Notes under the pieces: model-generated
Seen by the model: the letters and a program-made list of their open reading frames with translations, nothing else
Told to the model about the DNA's origin: nothing
Database searches by the model: none
Origin: Coemansia sp. RSA 922
Taxonomy: Eukaryota > Kickxellomycota > Kickxellomycetes > Kickxellales > Kickxellaceae
Length of the DNA: 18,888 bases
Assembly (NCBI GenBank): GCA_027577415.1
Contig: JANBQS010000400.1
Span: 1 to 18,888 of the forward strand
Reading direction: 5' to 3'
In this document: piece after piece, positions 1-8,429 of the stretch
Numbering within the stretch: position 1 is the first letter of the stretch
How the letters are laid out: each line of letters opens with the position of its first letter
Position numbers and translations under genes: made by a program

Positions 1-124
1 TCTCTCACTACTATGAAATTTCTGGATACTCTTTAGATATTTGGACATTTGCACAGATGTGCTTGACCCTCATAGTCTATTTTTATTTTATTTTATTTTT
101 CAATTCATGAGTAATTTCAGGGCA

Positions 125-1300
125 ATGAACAATATATTGGCATTTCAGATCCTTCCTAGCCACATTATTGAGACAATAGTCGACCATATCGCTAGCAGCA
201 GTCACCTGTGATATTCTGGTGTTAGCTCTCACACCAACGAGGGTAGGAAGCTCCAGATGCAGTTGCCGTGGGTGTGCCACAACTTTGGTGCCTTTCTTTA
301 CATGTGCTTCTGTAAGGAGTACAGGCTACACTTTGGTGACCAGCAAGGGCGCGTTGTTGCCACTAGGAAGTTGTGGCCACCCAGCCTTTAAGGGCTCGAC
401 TCACTGACCCATCACCTGGTCAAGGTGCTGAAAACCACATCGATTATTCAGCTTGTTTTTAAGGGCATGGTGCTCCAGCAGCTATCAAACATGCTGTATG
501 ATGGATGTGTCTTTCAACAGATATGCAGGCTTTCATTCAACTTCTATTCTCATAAAAACTTGGAGGGCTACAGTCTGCCAGTGATCTACACTGCTTCCCT
601 GTTAAATGCCACAAGTGCTGTCACTGTCTAATATGCACTTGGTGCTCTGGGAGACTATGCTGCTCGTCAGTCAGCTCCTGCTTCTCTCGGATCTGGGAAT
701 CAGTATCCCAACCTTCAAAGGGTTTTCCGAAGACACTATTATGGAGAAGCTCTCAGATTTCAGATGCGAGAGTCCTAAGATGGATAGTCGATTCTGGTGC
801 TGGCATATCAGGTGTAATTACCATGCTTAGGTTGACTACGTGCAGGTGGGTTTAAAGAAGCTCTCGATAGTCATATATGAAGGCTATGCAGGAGAACATT
901 GATGAGCCTAGATTCTGCCTGGATGCACCACGCCTCAGGCGCTTGTTTAATGGTTGAAAATATTGTTAGCCTAGAGCACTGAGGAGCTCTTCTTTTAGTT
1001 CTTTGGCTGATTTTGGTGGTCTCCTGCAAGAAAATTACTATTCGTTCGATATCTCTGCCTCACCAGAATGTTCAATGCTGTCCAGGAATGGTACTTCGTG
1101 AGCGCAGATTATTCCCAAAACTGCTATCCCATTTAGAGTGTTAGCGTTTAGCAATTAGCCACCTCAGGAGCCAAACCCCATGGCGACCATGCACAGGTTG
1201 ACCTCAATGACGGGTCTAGCTATATCTGAACGCAATGCTTGTAGTAAATTCGAGACCAGCTGCCAAAAATCATGGGTGTGAGGACTTTAAGCATCAGCCA
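125..1300 (+). pseudogene. Decayed F-box/LRR-like family copy
   Basis: This is a broken coding region that can be followed through several frames. Frame one (125-208) starts MNNILAFQILPSHIIETIVD and hits a TGA at 209. A second frame (221-391) has LPWVCHNFGAFLYMCFCKEY followed by RLHF and ends in TAA. A third (398-631) begins near LTHHLVKVLK and contains LYDGCVFQQICRLSFNF before a TAA. Weaker pieces follow, such as a GAGISGVI-like stretch near 795-820, and the signal fades by about 1,300. The FQILP..I...IV.H.A.S block and the C..F.A...K.Y.L.F block both recur, in the same order, in the remnant at 8,595-8,787, so two independent decayed copies support the family. The opening block resembles an F-box-like helix and the middle an LRR-like protein. 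From memory this matches large Kickxellales families, but no search was possible. The 3' boundary is uncertain. No function is expected. Confidence 0.6.
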
Positions 1301-1399
1301 CCAAATTAATTATTCTAATTAGAACTGTACTTCATACCTGCCGAGATGTGACGTACTCTCGTGTCTATTCTAACTGGCATTGATGCCTATGGACTGATC

Positions 1400-2301
1400 G
1401 TCACCCAATGTGGCAATGGGTGCTGAGCCGCCACCTGTAAAAGGATGAGGGGAAGCAAACTGCAGTGTCATGCTGCCTTCTTCGCCTGCTCAAGAAAACT
1501 ATAACAAGCGGGTCACAAGGTGTCAGGAGAAAAATAAAAGTTTTCTTGTAGGTACTGCCGGGAGCATATAAGCTCTCTCCTAGATAACCTGTGGCTGAAA
1601 GAGCCGGAACGGGTTCACACAGTTGATTGTTACTATTGCTCCACAGTCCAGAGTGTTGTTTGTCCCTGAACAACAGCTCCCTTTGATTAACTATATTTCA
1701 ATCTGTGGGATAGTGGTCAAATTTTTATCACTCTATTGCTATTGTAATGCAATAAAAAAACATTACAATTATTTATTGTCGGATAGCTTTGGGTCATCGT
1801 TTGCACCCTGAAAAGAGAGAGCACATACTTAGACTCGTATCCACGGCAATGACCCTTCTTTACAAATTGAATCTTTATCATTCGAGTTCAGATTTGTCCT
1901 AACTTTGGGCGACCCTCTTTACTGATAGAGTTTATTCCTGCTGCAAGATATGCACAAAGCGCGCATACGTTTGCACATCTAGTTCATGTGTAACAATGAC
2001 CTGCCTATTTGCAGTTTTAAAACAGAGGCTAGCCATGTACATTCCCTCTAGTTCTCTTTTGTCACTTTTTTTTCAATTCTCAAAGATGTTGCAGTGAAAA
2101 TGACAGAGAGCCAAACAAGAACCAATTTCTACTTTAGCACCTTCTTGTATAGCTTTCTCCATACCAGATTATCAATACTCTATTTATTCTGCACTAAACG
2201 GAAAAAAAACACATTTTACAGTGAAACTAATGTGTTCCTTTAGCTAATTCGCGAAATGGAAAATACCCAGCCTCTGTGCAGTTGAACAATTCACCACGGT
2301 C
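1400..2301. other. AT-rich intergenic stretch, no gene seen
   Basis: No convincing coding region was found on either strand. Short open frames here lack codon bias, a promoter or recognisable motifs. The only structure noted is a perfect 9-bp inverted repeat (1,741-1,749 and 1,761-1,769) around an A-rich 11-base loop. Confidence 0.5.
1741..1769. repeat. 9-bp inverted repeat with A-rich loop
   Basis: ATTGTAATG at 1,741 is matched by CATTACAAT ending at 1,769, with the 11-base loop CAATAAAAAAA. It could form a small hairpin. In AT-rich DNA this may be chance, and no gene ends nearby that it would serve. Confidence 0.4.
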
Positions 2302-2688
2302 TTAGGCGCTCCAGTTTGTCGAAGGAATAGTATCTGAGTCTGTGGGACGCACCCCAAGCCATTTAGGATGTTTCACCCAAGAATCATCTGATATAGGAAG
2401 ATCTGCGCAATCAACCTTCTCCGTAGGACGCATTTCATAGATGAGGTCTTTATTGACACCTTGAATACTCTCGCGGAAATCTGGAGTATCTTGGCCATGA
2501 TACACCACAATAATCATGTCGGAGGTCAATCCTGGAAGTGAAGCTGGTATAGAAAATCCACCATTTACTAAAGTTTCATTACTAATACCAAAGGCCAAGA
2601 TTAGGTAATAGCTCTGGCTACTACTTACAACATATCTAATAAGCTTCACCTCATCAGTTTTACAGAACTTTTGCCCATTCGTAGTCAT
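2302..2688 (-). CDS. Small hypothetical protein, 128 aa
   Basis: An uninterrupted 128-residue frame begins MTTNGQKFCKTDEVKLIRYV and ends near KWLGVRPTDSDTIPSTNWSA. I do not recognise the family. It has no signal peptide or membrane segment that I can see. The middle is acidic and proline-containing, with a charged tail carrying W..HP.WLG.RP. It is more likely real than other short frames nearby: a good TATATAAAG lies about 113 bp upstream on the same strand (2,801-2,809), the leader between is A/T- and pyrimidine-rich as in fungal 5' UTRs, and the composition is balanced. The first ATG after the TATA box in this frame was taken as the start. No intron is needed. It may be a lineage-specific protein or a surviving piece of a longer one. 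Confidence 0.5.
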   Translation of the reverse strand: MTTNGQKFCKTDEVKLIRYVVSSSQSYYLILAFGISNETLVNGGFSIPASLPGLTSDMIIVVYHGQDTPDFRESIQGVNKDLIYEMRPTEKVDCADLPISDDSWVKHPKWLGVRPTDSDTIPSTNWSA

Positions 2689-2800
2689 TGTAGTTGTAAG
2701 CGTGCACGAAGTTTCTATAAGAGATCTAATGGATAGAGAAAAATGTAGGTGAGAGTGAATAAAGTAAAAAAAAAGTGGTACTCTCCATCCCTTTTCCCTT

Positions 2801-2809
2801 CTTTATATA
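2801..2809 (-). promoter_or_regulatory. TATA box for the 128-aa gene
   Basis: The minus strand reads TATATAAAG, close to the TATA consensus, about 113 bp before the ATG at 2,688. The flanks repeat TACTCTCC twice (around 2,780 and 2,820). Inferred from sequence only. Confidence 0.45.
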
Positions 2810-2869
2810 GCATTTTGATACTCTCCCTCTACTCCCTATAATAAAGCACTCTGCACTTGATGACGAAAA

Positions 2870-3786
2870 TATGACGAATGATTGGAGCCGCAGTTGTCTT
2901 TTAACAAAGGCAATCAGAGCAAGCGGAGACTTACACTATATTGCGGCCAGTTGCGAAAATGGACTAGAAAAGTGCAATTTTTGCACAAAATGCACAAAAT
3001 GCACTTTTTCGTTGTATTTGAGCAGCTTTCCAAAGGAGTGGGGATTTTGTTTGTACTCTTTGCTATCCTTTGTAGCCAGCTTTTAAAAAGAGACGTTGCC
3101 TACGTCAGCGCCCTTTGTAGCATTTTTTTAAATATTTTTCACTGCCTTCTCTTACAAATAAAGACACTTTCTTGCTGCTTCCTAGCCTATTGGTGCATGA
3201 CATTGACAGCTGACAGCGAGACTTGGCCGACGCCAAGCAGGTCACGCTACATCAGGCAACACCCTGCTTGCCTCTGCTCACGGCGGCAATTTGTTAAACC
3301 CTCATTACATGACACAAAATATATCCTACATTCCTAACAGCGACTAGTATAGTTTGAACATGAGACGTTTTCCTATGTATTAGTCAATATTGCCCATCCA
3401 AATTACCAGTTTTAGCGGAAGAAAGACAAAGAAGAGCTGCTTGAGTTTAATAATTTATGTTTTTGTTACATAAACAGCTCATTATCCTGGTTTGACGTGC
3501 AACAGTTGTTTGCGAAACCTCAATGCAGCAAAGGAAAAGAGCTGCAAGTGTGTGGCGCCCTTTGGAATAACCTTTACGTATGTGTACAGTGTAATACAAA
3601 AAGTAGCATCAACAGAGAGCCTGTGCACGCTGGCTGTTGACAGAGAAAGCTCGCCATGGCTTGCAATTGGAGAAGGATGAGTGTCTGTAGTAGTTATGCG
3701 GACAACAGTAGCAATATTCAATTGCAAAAAAAATGATAAAAAATATAGAGCTTTTTAATTTTTTTTTGTGTTGGTTTTTTTTATTT
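2870..3786. other. Intergenic stretch, no supported gene
   Basis: Several overlapping short frames occur on both strands but none has codon bias, a promoter or a recognisable motif. A 9-bp inverted repeat sits at 2,968-3,008 (AAAAGTGCA and TGCACTTTT) around a loop that itself repeats TGCACAAAA. A CRE-like ACGTCAG lies near 3,099. Nothing else can be supported. Confidence 0.45.
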
Positions 3787-3850
3787 GTGGCATTCATCGC
3801 CACTTTTGCTATTTTTTCGTGGCATTCATCCTCACTTTTTCTCATATTTT
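3787..3850. repeat. Two tandem 32-bp units
   Basis: Two adjacent 32-bp copies each begin GTGGCATTCATC, at 3,787 and 3,819, and continue into CAC and T-rich sequence. They differ at only a few positions. On the minus strand the repeat gives the duplicated peptide pattern DECHEKIAKV / MNATNK inside a spurious frame. Probably a local duplication within a repetitive element. Confidence 0.6.
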
Positions 3851-3896
3851 TGTGTGGGCGTTTGGTACCCACTGACCGCGGGATTTTTTTTGAAGA

Positions 3897-4075
3897 AGCG
3901 AGATTCGAACCCAAGCCAACAGGGTCGGAGCCATCCAGTATGTACATCACCCGCAATGCACAAATGCATCTGTTTTGGACTACTACCTCAGCTTCCTCTA
4001 ATGGGCTTGTTTATACCGGTATTTAAGATGCACTAATCAATCAATAAAACAAGGCTATTAGTCGAGTTCGAACCA
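3897..4075 (-). repeat. Possible tRNA-like (pol III) repeat remnant
   Basis: Two minus-strand sites resemble the RNA polymerase III B box or tRNA T-arm: GGGTTCGAATCTC near 3,900 and GTGGTTCGAACTC near 4,065. Neither is followed by a proper acceptor stem, and I could not fold a full cloverleaf. They may be fragments of tRNA-derived SINE-like elements. They lie just downstream of, and in the same orientation as, the LINE remnant. A box positions and terminators are not convincing, so confidence is low. Confidence 0.25.
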
Positions 4076-4264
4076 CGTGTCCTGGGTATAATATATTTTT
4101 GAACTTGCCACACACTATCAATTTTATTACTTTTACAACAACTGATTAATGTGATGTTTGCATTGCTCTTAGAGCGCCACTGGCAATTTACACACCAGAA
4201 CGTCATTAGCTGACCTTGACAAAGAAACAAGGGTGGTAATTAGCATGTATGATATGAGCAATGA

Positions 4265-5450
4265 CCGTTTATGTCCAATAATGATACATAACCAGGTCGC
4301 CCAGAGCAAACAGTTCATTGTTGCAACGCATTTTCTTAGCTGCCACCGATGAACCAAAGGCACTTGATGTTAAGGAGTGCTCTAATGGCTGGCCCAGTAG
4401 CGACTGAGTGTGAATATCGACTGTGTCGCTCAATACGTATCTTTTGTGTGTTGCCAAATGCAAAGAACCTGTAGGACAAGTAGCGGCCGACATTGCCTAA
4501 ACACTGGCCCAGGATGCAATGCATTGCAGCTGCCCACCACGGTAACCCTCGTTAGCCGAACATAGATGGGATAAACTGGGCAAAAGTGACTTGTGACTAC
4601 AATTCAATGGGAAGAGTAGACTGAGACCACCCTGTCGTTTGGGCTAGATGACTATATTCCAAACGACTTTGGGAGACCAGCTATACCAAACAAAAACGCC
4701 TATGTTCTTTCGCACAAGCTTGTAGATAAACATAGAAAGCAGCATAATGCGCATGGCACGTACCAAATCTTTGCCAAATAAGCCAAGAGGATTCAACCAT
4801 ACAGTGATAGCTTTTGTTGCATCTAGCCTATCATGTTCATTTGGTTCTTGCCAACGAGGGCACCCTCCACATACTTTATCGCCAAGCCGCTCTTCGAAAA
4901 GTGATTCCCTAGACATCAATTTGCAATGTGGGGGAGCTTAAGAGTGCATGGCAACTCCAACGCAGGACTTTCTATGCAGAGAATCCCAGCCTTGCCATCA
5001 TTCAGCCGGGTGTTTGAGATGTTGCTATGATGGTCCATCGCTGTGTTGAAAAATCTGATATCCTTCTCTGGGAATACTACAATTGTGATGTTGTCAGCAA
5101 AAGCGATAGTGTGAGAGTGGTAGCCGAGGAGTTTGAGACCAGTTAGGTGGTTACAGAAATAACAGAGTGGCGGCTAGATAATAAGGTTGTAAAGAAGTAG
5201 CGACAGTGAGTCGCCCTGTCAGAACCTCTTACAAATTGATACCCTAACCTTCGACCATGCACTAAACCTTACATTGGCTATATTTCCCTTGTACTTAGGT
5301 AGCGTGAGACTACAGTACCGCTCAACTATACTACAGTGTTCCACACAGCCGTCCAATTATTCCAAATCTGCTTGAACTTATTCTTTGCGTTGGTCCAAAA
5401 ATCAGGATGGCGCCATGGAACCATTCAATAATGTACAGATATGTAAAGTG
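4265..5450 (-). mobile_element. Decayed LINE-type retrotransposon (RT region)
   Basis: Reading the minus strand from about 5,450 down, the order of a non-LTR reverse transcriptase is visible across frameshifts and stops. A pre-RT segment (FWTNAKNKFKQIW) is followed by YCSLTLPKYKGNIANVRF, then the block QGDSLS (5,210-5,218) with LLLYNLII. After that come YHSHTIAFADN (5,090-5,101 encodes FADN, where active enzymes have FADD), then GKAGILCIESPALELP and a thumb-like region with LVGKNQMNM (frame-shifted) and LLSMFIYKLVRKN near 4,720. Downstream pieces around 4,265-4,500 include MRCNNELFALGDLVMYHY, resembling post-RT LINE sequence. The second catalytic Asp is replaced by Asn, a TGA precedes QGD, and several frameshifts occur, so it cannot be active. 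No poly-A tail or target-site duplication was identified, and the 5' end with endonuclease is missing. Confidence 0.75.
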
Positions 5451-5505
5451 TTAAAAGAGTAGAGTCGTGCATTTGCAATATATTTTTATGTACAAGTGTC
5501 TACAC

Positions 5506-5738
5506 TTACAAATCGATAGGAGTAGGGTGTTCCTGATCGTGATTTTGGATTAGCTGCATAGAGCTTGTGTCGACTTGAGCTGGGTCGAGAGAGATCTGTT
5601 GCCAGAGGTACTTGTCCACCGCGTTCAGGTAGCCAGGCCAAGTCCAGGCACACCTGAGTGCAAAGCTGTCCAAGACTATTTGGCGTATACACACTGTTAG
5701 TCTGCAGTCAGGCAGAGCAAATATGTTATGCCAAGCAT
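5506..5738 (-). pseudogene. Gene fragment of unknown function behind an intact-looking promoter
   Basis: Downstream of the TATA box at 5,781-5,788 a first ATG at 5,738 begins MLGITYLLCLTAD, which looks like a short hydrophobic signal peptide, and then stops. From about 5,640 the neighbouring frame carries a coding-like stretch, WPGYLNAVDKYLWQQISLDP, continuing to HPTPIDL and TAA at 5,506-5,508. Its codons (GTGGACAAGTACCTC and similar) are much more gene-like than the surroundings. The end of the fragment also reads GTAAGT (5,509-5,504), a perfect splice donor, so the original gene may have continued after an intron. The LINE remnant begins within about 60 bp. My reading is the 5' end of a gene, possibly for a secreted protein, frameshifted and cut off. 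The family is not recognised. An undetected intron joining the two frames is an alternative. Confidence 0.4.
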
Positions 5739-5780
5739 GGCACTTGTTAGTAGAGCATTGTAAAGGAAATAGGGGCACAC

Positions 5781-5788
5781 CTTTTATA
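5781..5788 (-). promoter_or_regulatory. TATA box (TATAAAAG)
   Basis: The minus strand reads GGTATAAAAGGTG, a textbook TATA box, 43 bp before the first downstream ATG at 5,738. The palindromic E-box lies about 50 bp further upstream, the usual spacing for an activator site and core promoter. Confidence 0.55.
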
Positions 5789-5836
5789 CCAGGCTGTGTA
5801 GGACCGACACATCGCATCGGCGAGCGATCCCACATT

Positions 5837-5852
5837 TCGGTCACGTGACCGA
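5837..5852. promoter_or_regulatory. 16-bp perfect palindrome centred on CACGTG E-box
   Basis: TCGGTCACGTGACCGA is its own reverse complement across all 16 bases. Its core TCACGTGA is the site type bound by bHLH regulators such as Cbf1 and Pho4 in yeasts (known for those families). It lies about 50 bp upstream of the TATA box at 5,781-5,788. Binding here is inferred. Confidence 0.5.
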
Positions 5853-6135
5853 TCTATTGCCCTGTTGGACGATCTTTAATGTTGACGACTAGCGCTTCTG
5901 CGCCACGACCTCGGTTATTAAGGAACCACGCACGGCATACCGGCTTAGGTTTCTTTAACTCACTTCTTATATCTTTATTATTTATTTAATACGAGACATT
6001 AGAACGGTGACTTAGGCTGACGCCAAAATAAGCTAGATACTCTATATCTACAGTGACCAAGCCCTTTGCCGCCTTGCTTACTTGCTTGAGCAAGCCACAC
6101 AAAAGTATACGCTCACTCGTGAAGGTAATATATTT
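5853..6135. other. 3' flank of the F-box/LRR-like gene
   Basis: This stretch holds no gene. On the minus strand two AATAAA polyadenylation-type signals occur (5,974-5,979 and 5,981-5,986), about 150 bp past the stop codon of the 553-aa gene, and probably end its transcript. Confidence 0.4.
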
Positions 6136-7797
6136 CTAGAGGCGTGTTTCAGAAACTATTGTAATACGCTCTAGTCGTTCAGCATGTCTATTGAATGGTT
6201 CTTCTTTGATAGCCTGCTTGATTATATTATCCATAGTCTTTTTAGATGACGCCTTCACCTTGAAGTGCTTAATACTTGGACACAAGGTAGCCAATAGCAT
6301 ACCATATGTCACTAACATATTGGCACCAAAGTCAGTAAACAAGTTGCAACACTGCAGGCGCTCACTGAGTATTCCCCATTTGCTGGTAACAAGATCGTAG
6401 AGTTCTATATTATCAAAATCGATATTATCATCATCATCATCATCAAATATCAACGCACCATTAAACAAATGAGTCATCTGTGGTAGATTGTTGATAAGAG
6501 CACATAGCAAGTCGAATGTCATTCTTTGATTCTCTATACTCAAATACCGAATACTTTGAATTTTAGGCCCTAGTGTTAGCCCTTCCTCAAGTGGAATAGT
6601 AGTGTATGTAGGGCTTATCGTCAGACTTGGTATATGAGGGATGATGCTTAGAACATATGGCCAATAACAAGCAGACCTACCAAAGTTGCTATTCCTAGCA
6701 AGTCCAATTTCAACATGGCGTATGTTCGGGTAACTGGAGCCCATGAATACCTGATAGTCGCCCAAAAGTTTTAAAAATTCCTCATCTGCTAAAATTCTCG
6801 CATGTGTTAGTGTCGCTCTCGTACTTGTAAAGATTATGTCGTCATTAAACGGATAATAGCTCTGAATATTCAGATGAGTCAGACTCGGGAGTAGGATTTC
6901 TGGGCTAACGTCGTTGAGATCAGGATGTGTGTCCTCTCTTGCAGAAAGTACAAGCGTTTTCAATCTAGGGTACTCTACTGATTTACCATTTTCATCAGAA
7001 AATATGCCAACCGCTTGTAGTCTCATACATCTATGCACTTCTAGCAACTCCAGAGAGGCAGCTTGCTCGCGGACTAGCATAAATGTATTGTCAGTGTACA
7101 TGCCTGAACACAGTCGCATCTCTGTCAGCGCCGAGTTCACATAAACTAAGCTTTGAGGTAGGCTACCTTGCCAATTTAGTTTGGCACCAATACCATTATA
7201 TTTAGCATATATAGCCAACGCGTTCTGTCCAAATTGGCTAATATTGTCAAACTTTCTAACTGGATCGCTAACACATTTAAAGAAATAAGCTCTAATAACC
7301 TCAGGAAGCATTTGCCTAAGCTGATCATAAAAGTTAGGCGTATCTGTTACTTTGTTAGCGTCAAAGTACGTGCTTGAACAAAACACGTAGTTAGTATCAA
7401 TAATTACTATCCTAGCTGATGGAAATACAAGGGACGAGTACTTTGACTGAGCCAACATGTATGCAGCCTTTCCACTGACTATATCTCCCAAAGCTACGCA
7501 TATCCTGACAGACTTTATTGCTCGGACCTCCTTTTCCCTTAGAATTGGGCACGCGCTCAATGGCGGAGTAGAACAGATTGGACCTGACACAATACGCAGT
7601 GAAAGTTTAAAATCTTTAAAGTAGTACTCACGTGCTACCTCTTCCCAACTGGGACCTAGAGAGGCAAGCAAATCGGTATCAAATACCATCGACTCAATGT
7701 AGTCATATGAGTCACTACCATCAATAGGCATGGTATACTCAAAAATTTTCTTCAATATGAGCTTTGGTAGCTGACAAAGTAGAGAAGCAGATGGCAT
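6136..7797 (-). CDS. F-box/leucine-rich-repeat-like protein, 553 aa
   Basis: A single uninterrupted exon encodes 553 residues. Residues 10-21 (LPKLILKKIFEY) look like a degenerate F-box helix, which in known proteins docks to Skp1 of SCF ubiquitin ligases. The rest is an irregular run of leucine-rich stretches spaced like LRRs, for example SLELLEVHRC, YPRLKTLVLSA, LPSLTHLNIQSYYPF and IPSLTISPTY. No catalytic motif is visible. Residues 452-457 are six aspartates encoded by an ATC microsatellite (6,427-6,444 on the plus strand). The first Met gives the F-box position usual for such proteins. Codon use is AT-rich, unlike Brr2 and the P450. It resembles expanded families in Kickxellales from memory, and two decayed relatives lie at 125-1,300 and 8,595-8,787. 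A role as a substrate receptor is inferred; an F-box-free structural protein is possible. No canonical TATA box was seen upstream. Confidence 0.8.
   Translation of the reverse strand: MPSASLLCQLPKLILKKIFEYTMPIDGSDSYDYIESMVFDTDLLASLGPSWEEVAREYYFKDFKLSLRIVSGPICSTPPLSACPILREKEVRAIKSVRICVALGDIVSGKAAYMLAQSKYSSLVFPSARIVIIDTNYVFCSSTYFDANKVTDTPNFYDQLRQMLPEVIRAYFFKCVSDPVRKFDNISQFGQNALAIYAKYNGIGAKLNWQGSLPQSLVYVNSALTEMRLCSGMYTDNTFMLVREQAASLELLEVHRCMRLQAVGIFSDENGKSVEYPRLKTLVLSAREDTHPDLNDVSPEILLPSLTHLNIQSYYPFNDDIIFTSTRATLTHARILADEEFLKLLGDYQVFMGSSYPNIRHVEIGLARNSNFGRSACYWPYVLSIIPHIPSLTISPTYTTIPLEEGLTLGPKIQSIRYLSIENQRMTFDLLCALINNLPQMTHLFNGALIFDDDDDDNIDFDNIELYDLVTSKWGILSERLQCCNLFTDFGANMLVTYGMLLATLCPSIKHFKVKASSKKTMDNIIKQAIKEEPFNRHAERLERITIVSETRL
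6427..6444 (+). repeat. (ATC)6 microsatellite inside coding region
   Basis: Six ATC units on the plus strand encode the poly-aspartate run at residues 452-457 of the F-box/LRR-like protein. Length change would add or remove Asp residues without breaking frame. Confidence 0.85.
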
Positions 7798-8429
7798 ATT
7801 GCAAGAACGGGGTTCAAGTTGATAGAGGCTAATAAAAAAGCTATTGCAAAAATGGTAGTAAAGCTAGATGTTTGCAAATAAAATCACGAGTAAGAAGAAG
7901 AAAAGTGCTTGCTCGCTCTTGGCAAATAATTTTCTTCTTGTGTTGGTCGTTAAAGAAGGCGAATGCTTTTGTACTTTGGCCAATGCTCAAAAGGCAAAGA
8001 CGGCATGCCGCTTTTTTCCTTTGACAAGCACTTACTGGAGTGCTTTTTCTGTACAAGTAAAGAGAATAATCGTGCTACAGTTTACCACTATTAGTAATTC
8101 TCTGGCTACGTGAAGGTGACATGTTGGTATATGTGCCAAGAATTGGCAGAACTTTGGTGATGTACACCAGGCCGCGTTCGGTGCGGGGATTTGGGGAAAT
8201 CCACTTTCGTGTAGGATATAGGGTAAACTCCACAACCTAATATTTGTTGTGGATGGTGTCACATAGCCGTCGTATGTGACGTAGCACTGATTAACGTTGA
8301 TGATCACAGTATGTCTCAACAGTATTTATATGTTTGTCCCGCTCAGCCCTAAGCTGGGGATCGGGGAGTTTCTTCTCTTGTTTTTAAATTTTTATTGTCT
8401 AAAATTTTAAAACCAACTCTTATAACAAT
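7798..8429. other. Divergent intergenic region with hairpin cluster
   Basis: The region lies between the minus-strand F-box/LRR-like gene and the plus-strand spliced ORF. Short frames on both strands near 7,840-8,110 are antisense copies of one another with no coding character. Three inverted repeats sit in 100 bp at 8,187-8,280. A T-rich and pyrimidine-rich stretch at 8,370-8,425 precedes the ATG at 8,430 and looks like a fungal leader. A TGACGT CRE-like site falls at 8,276-8,281. Confidence 0.45.
8187..8280. repeat. Cluster of three small hairpins
   Basis: GGATTT/AAATCC (8,187-8,202, loop GGGG), CCACAAC/GTTGTGG (8,230-8,252, 9-base loop) and GTCACATA/TATGTGAC (8,258-8,280, 7-base loop GCCGTCG) are perfect inverted repeats in close succession. 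The last two are separated by only five bases. They could be transcription-factor sites, structured RNA or a MITE fragment. Confidence 0.5.

Noticed and set aside
1401..1673. 90-codon minus-strand frame
   Set aside because: No codon bias, no domain, no promoter; expected by chance.
2871..3337. Overlapping plus-strand frames of 71 and 151 codons
   Set aside because: Compositionally odd, two frames open at once, no promoter signals and no recognisable motif.
3609..3956. 115-codon minus-strand frame
   Set aside because: It runs through the tandem repeat and a T-arm-like motif, with Lys-rich low-complexity sequence. It looks like a repeat, not a gene.
3897..3990. A complete tRNA gene on the minus strand
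   Set aside because: Only the T-arm-like motif fits. No acceptor stem pairing or plausible anticodon arm could be built.
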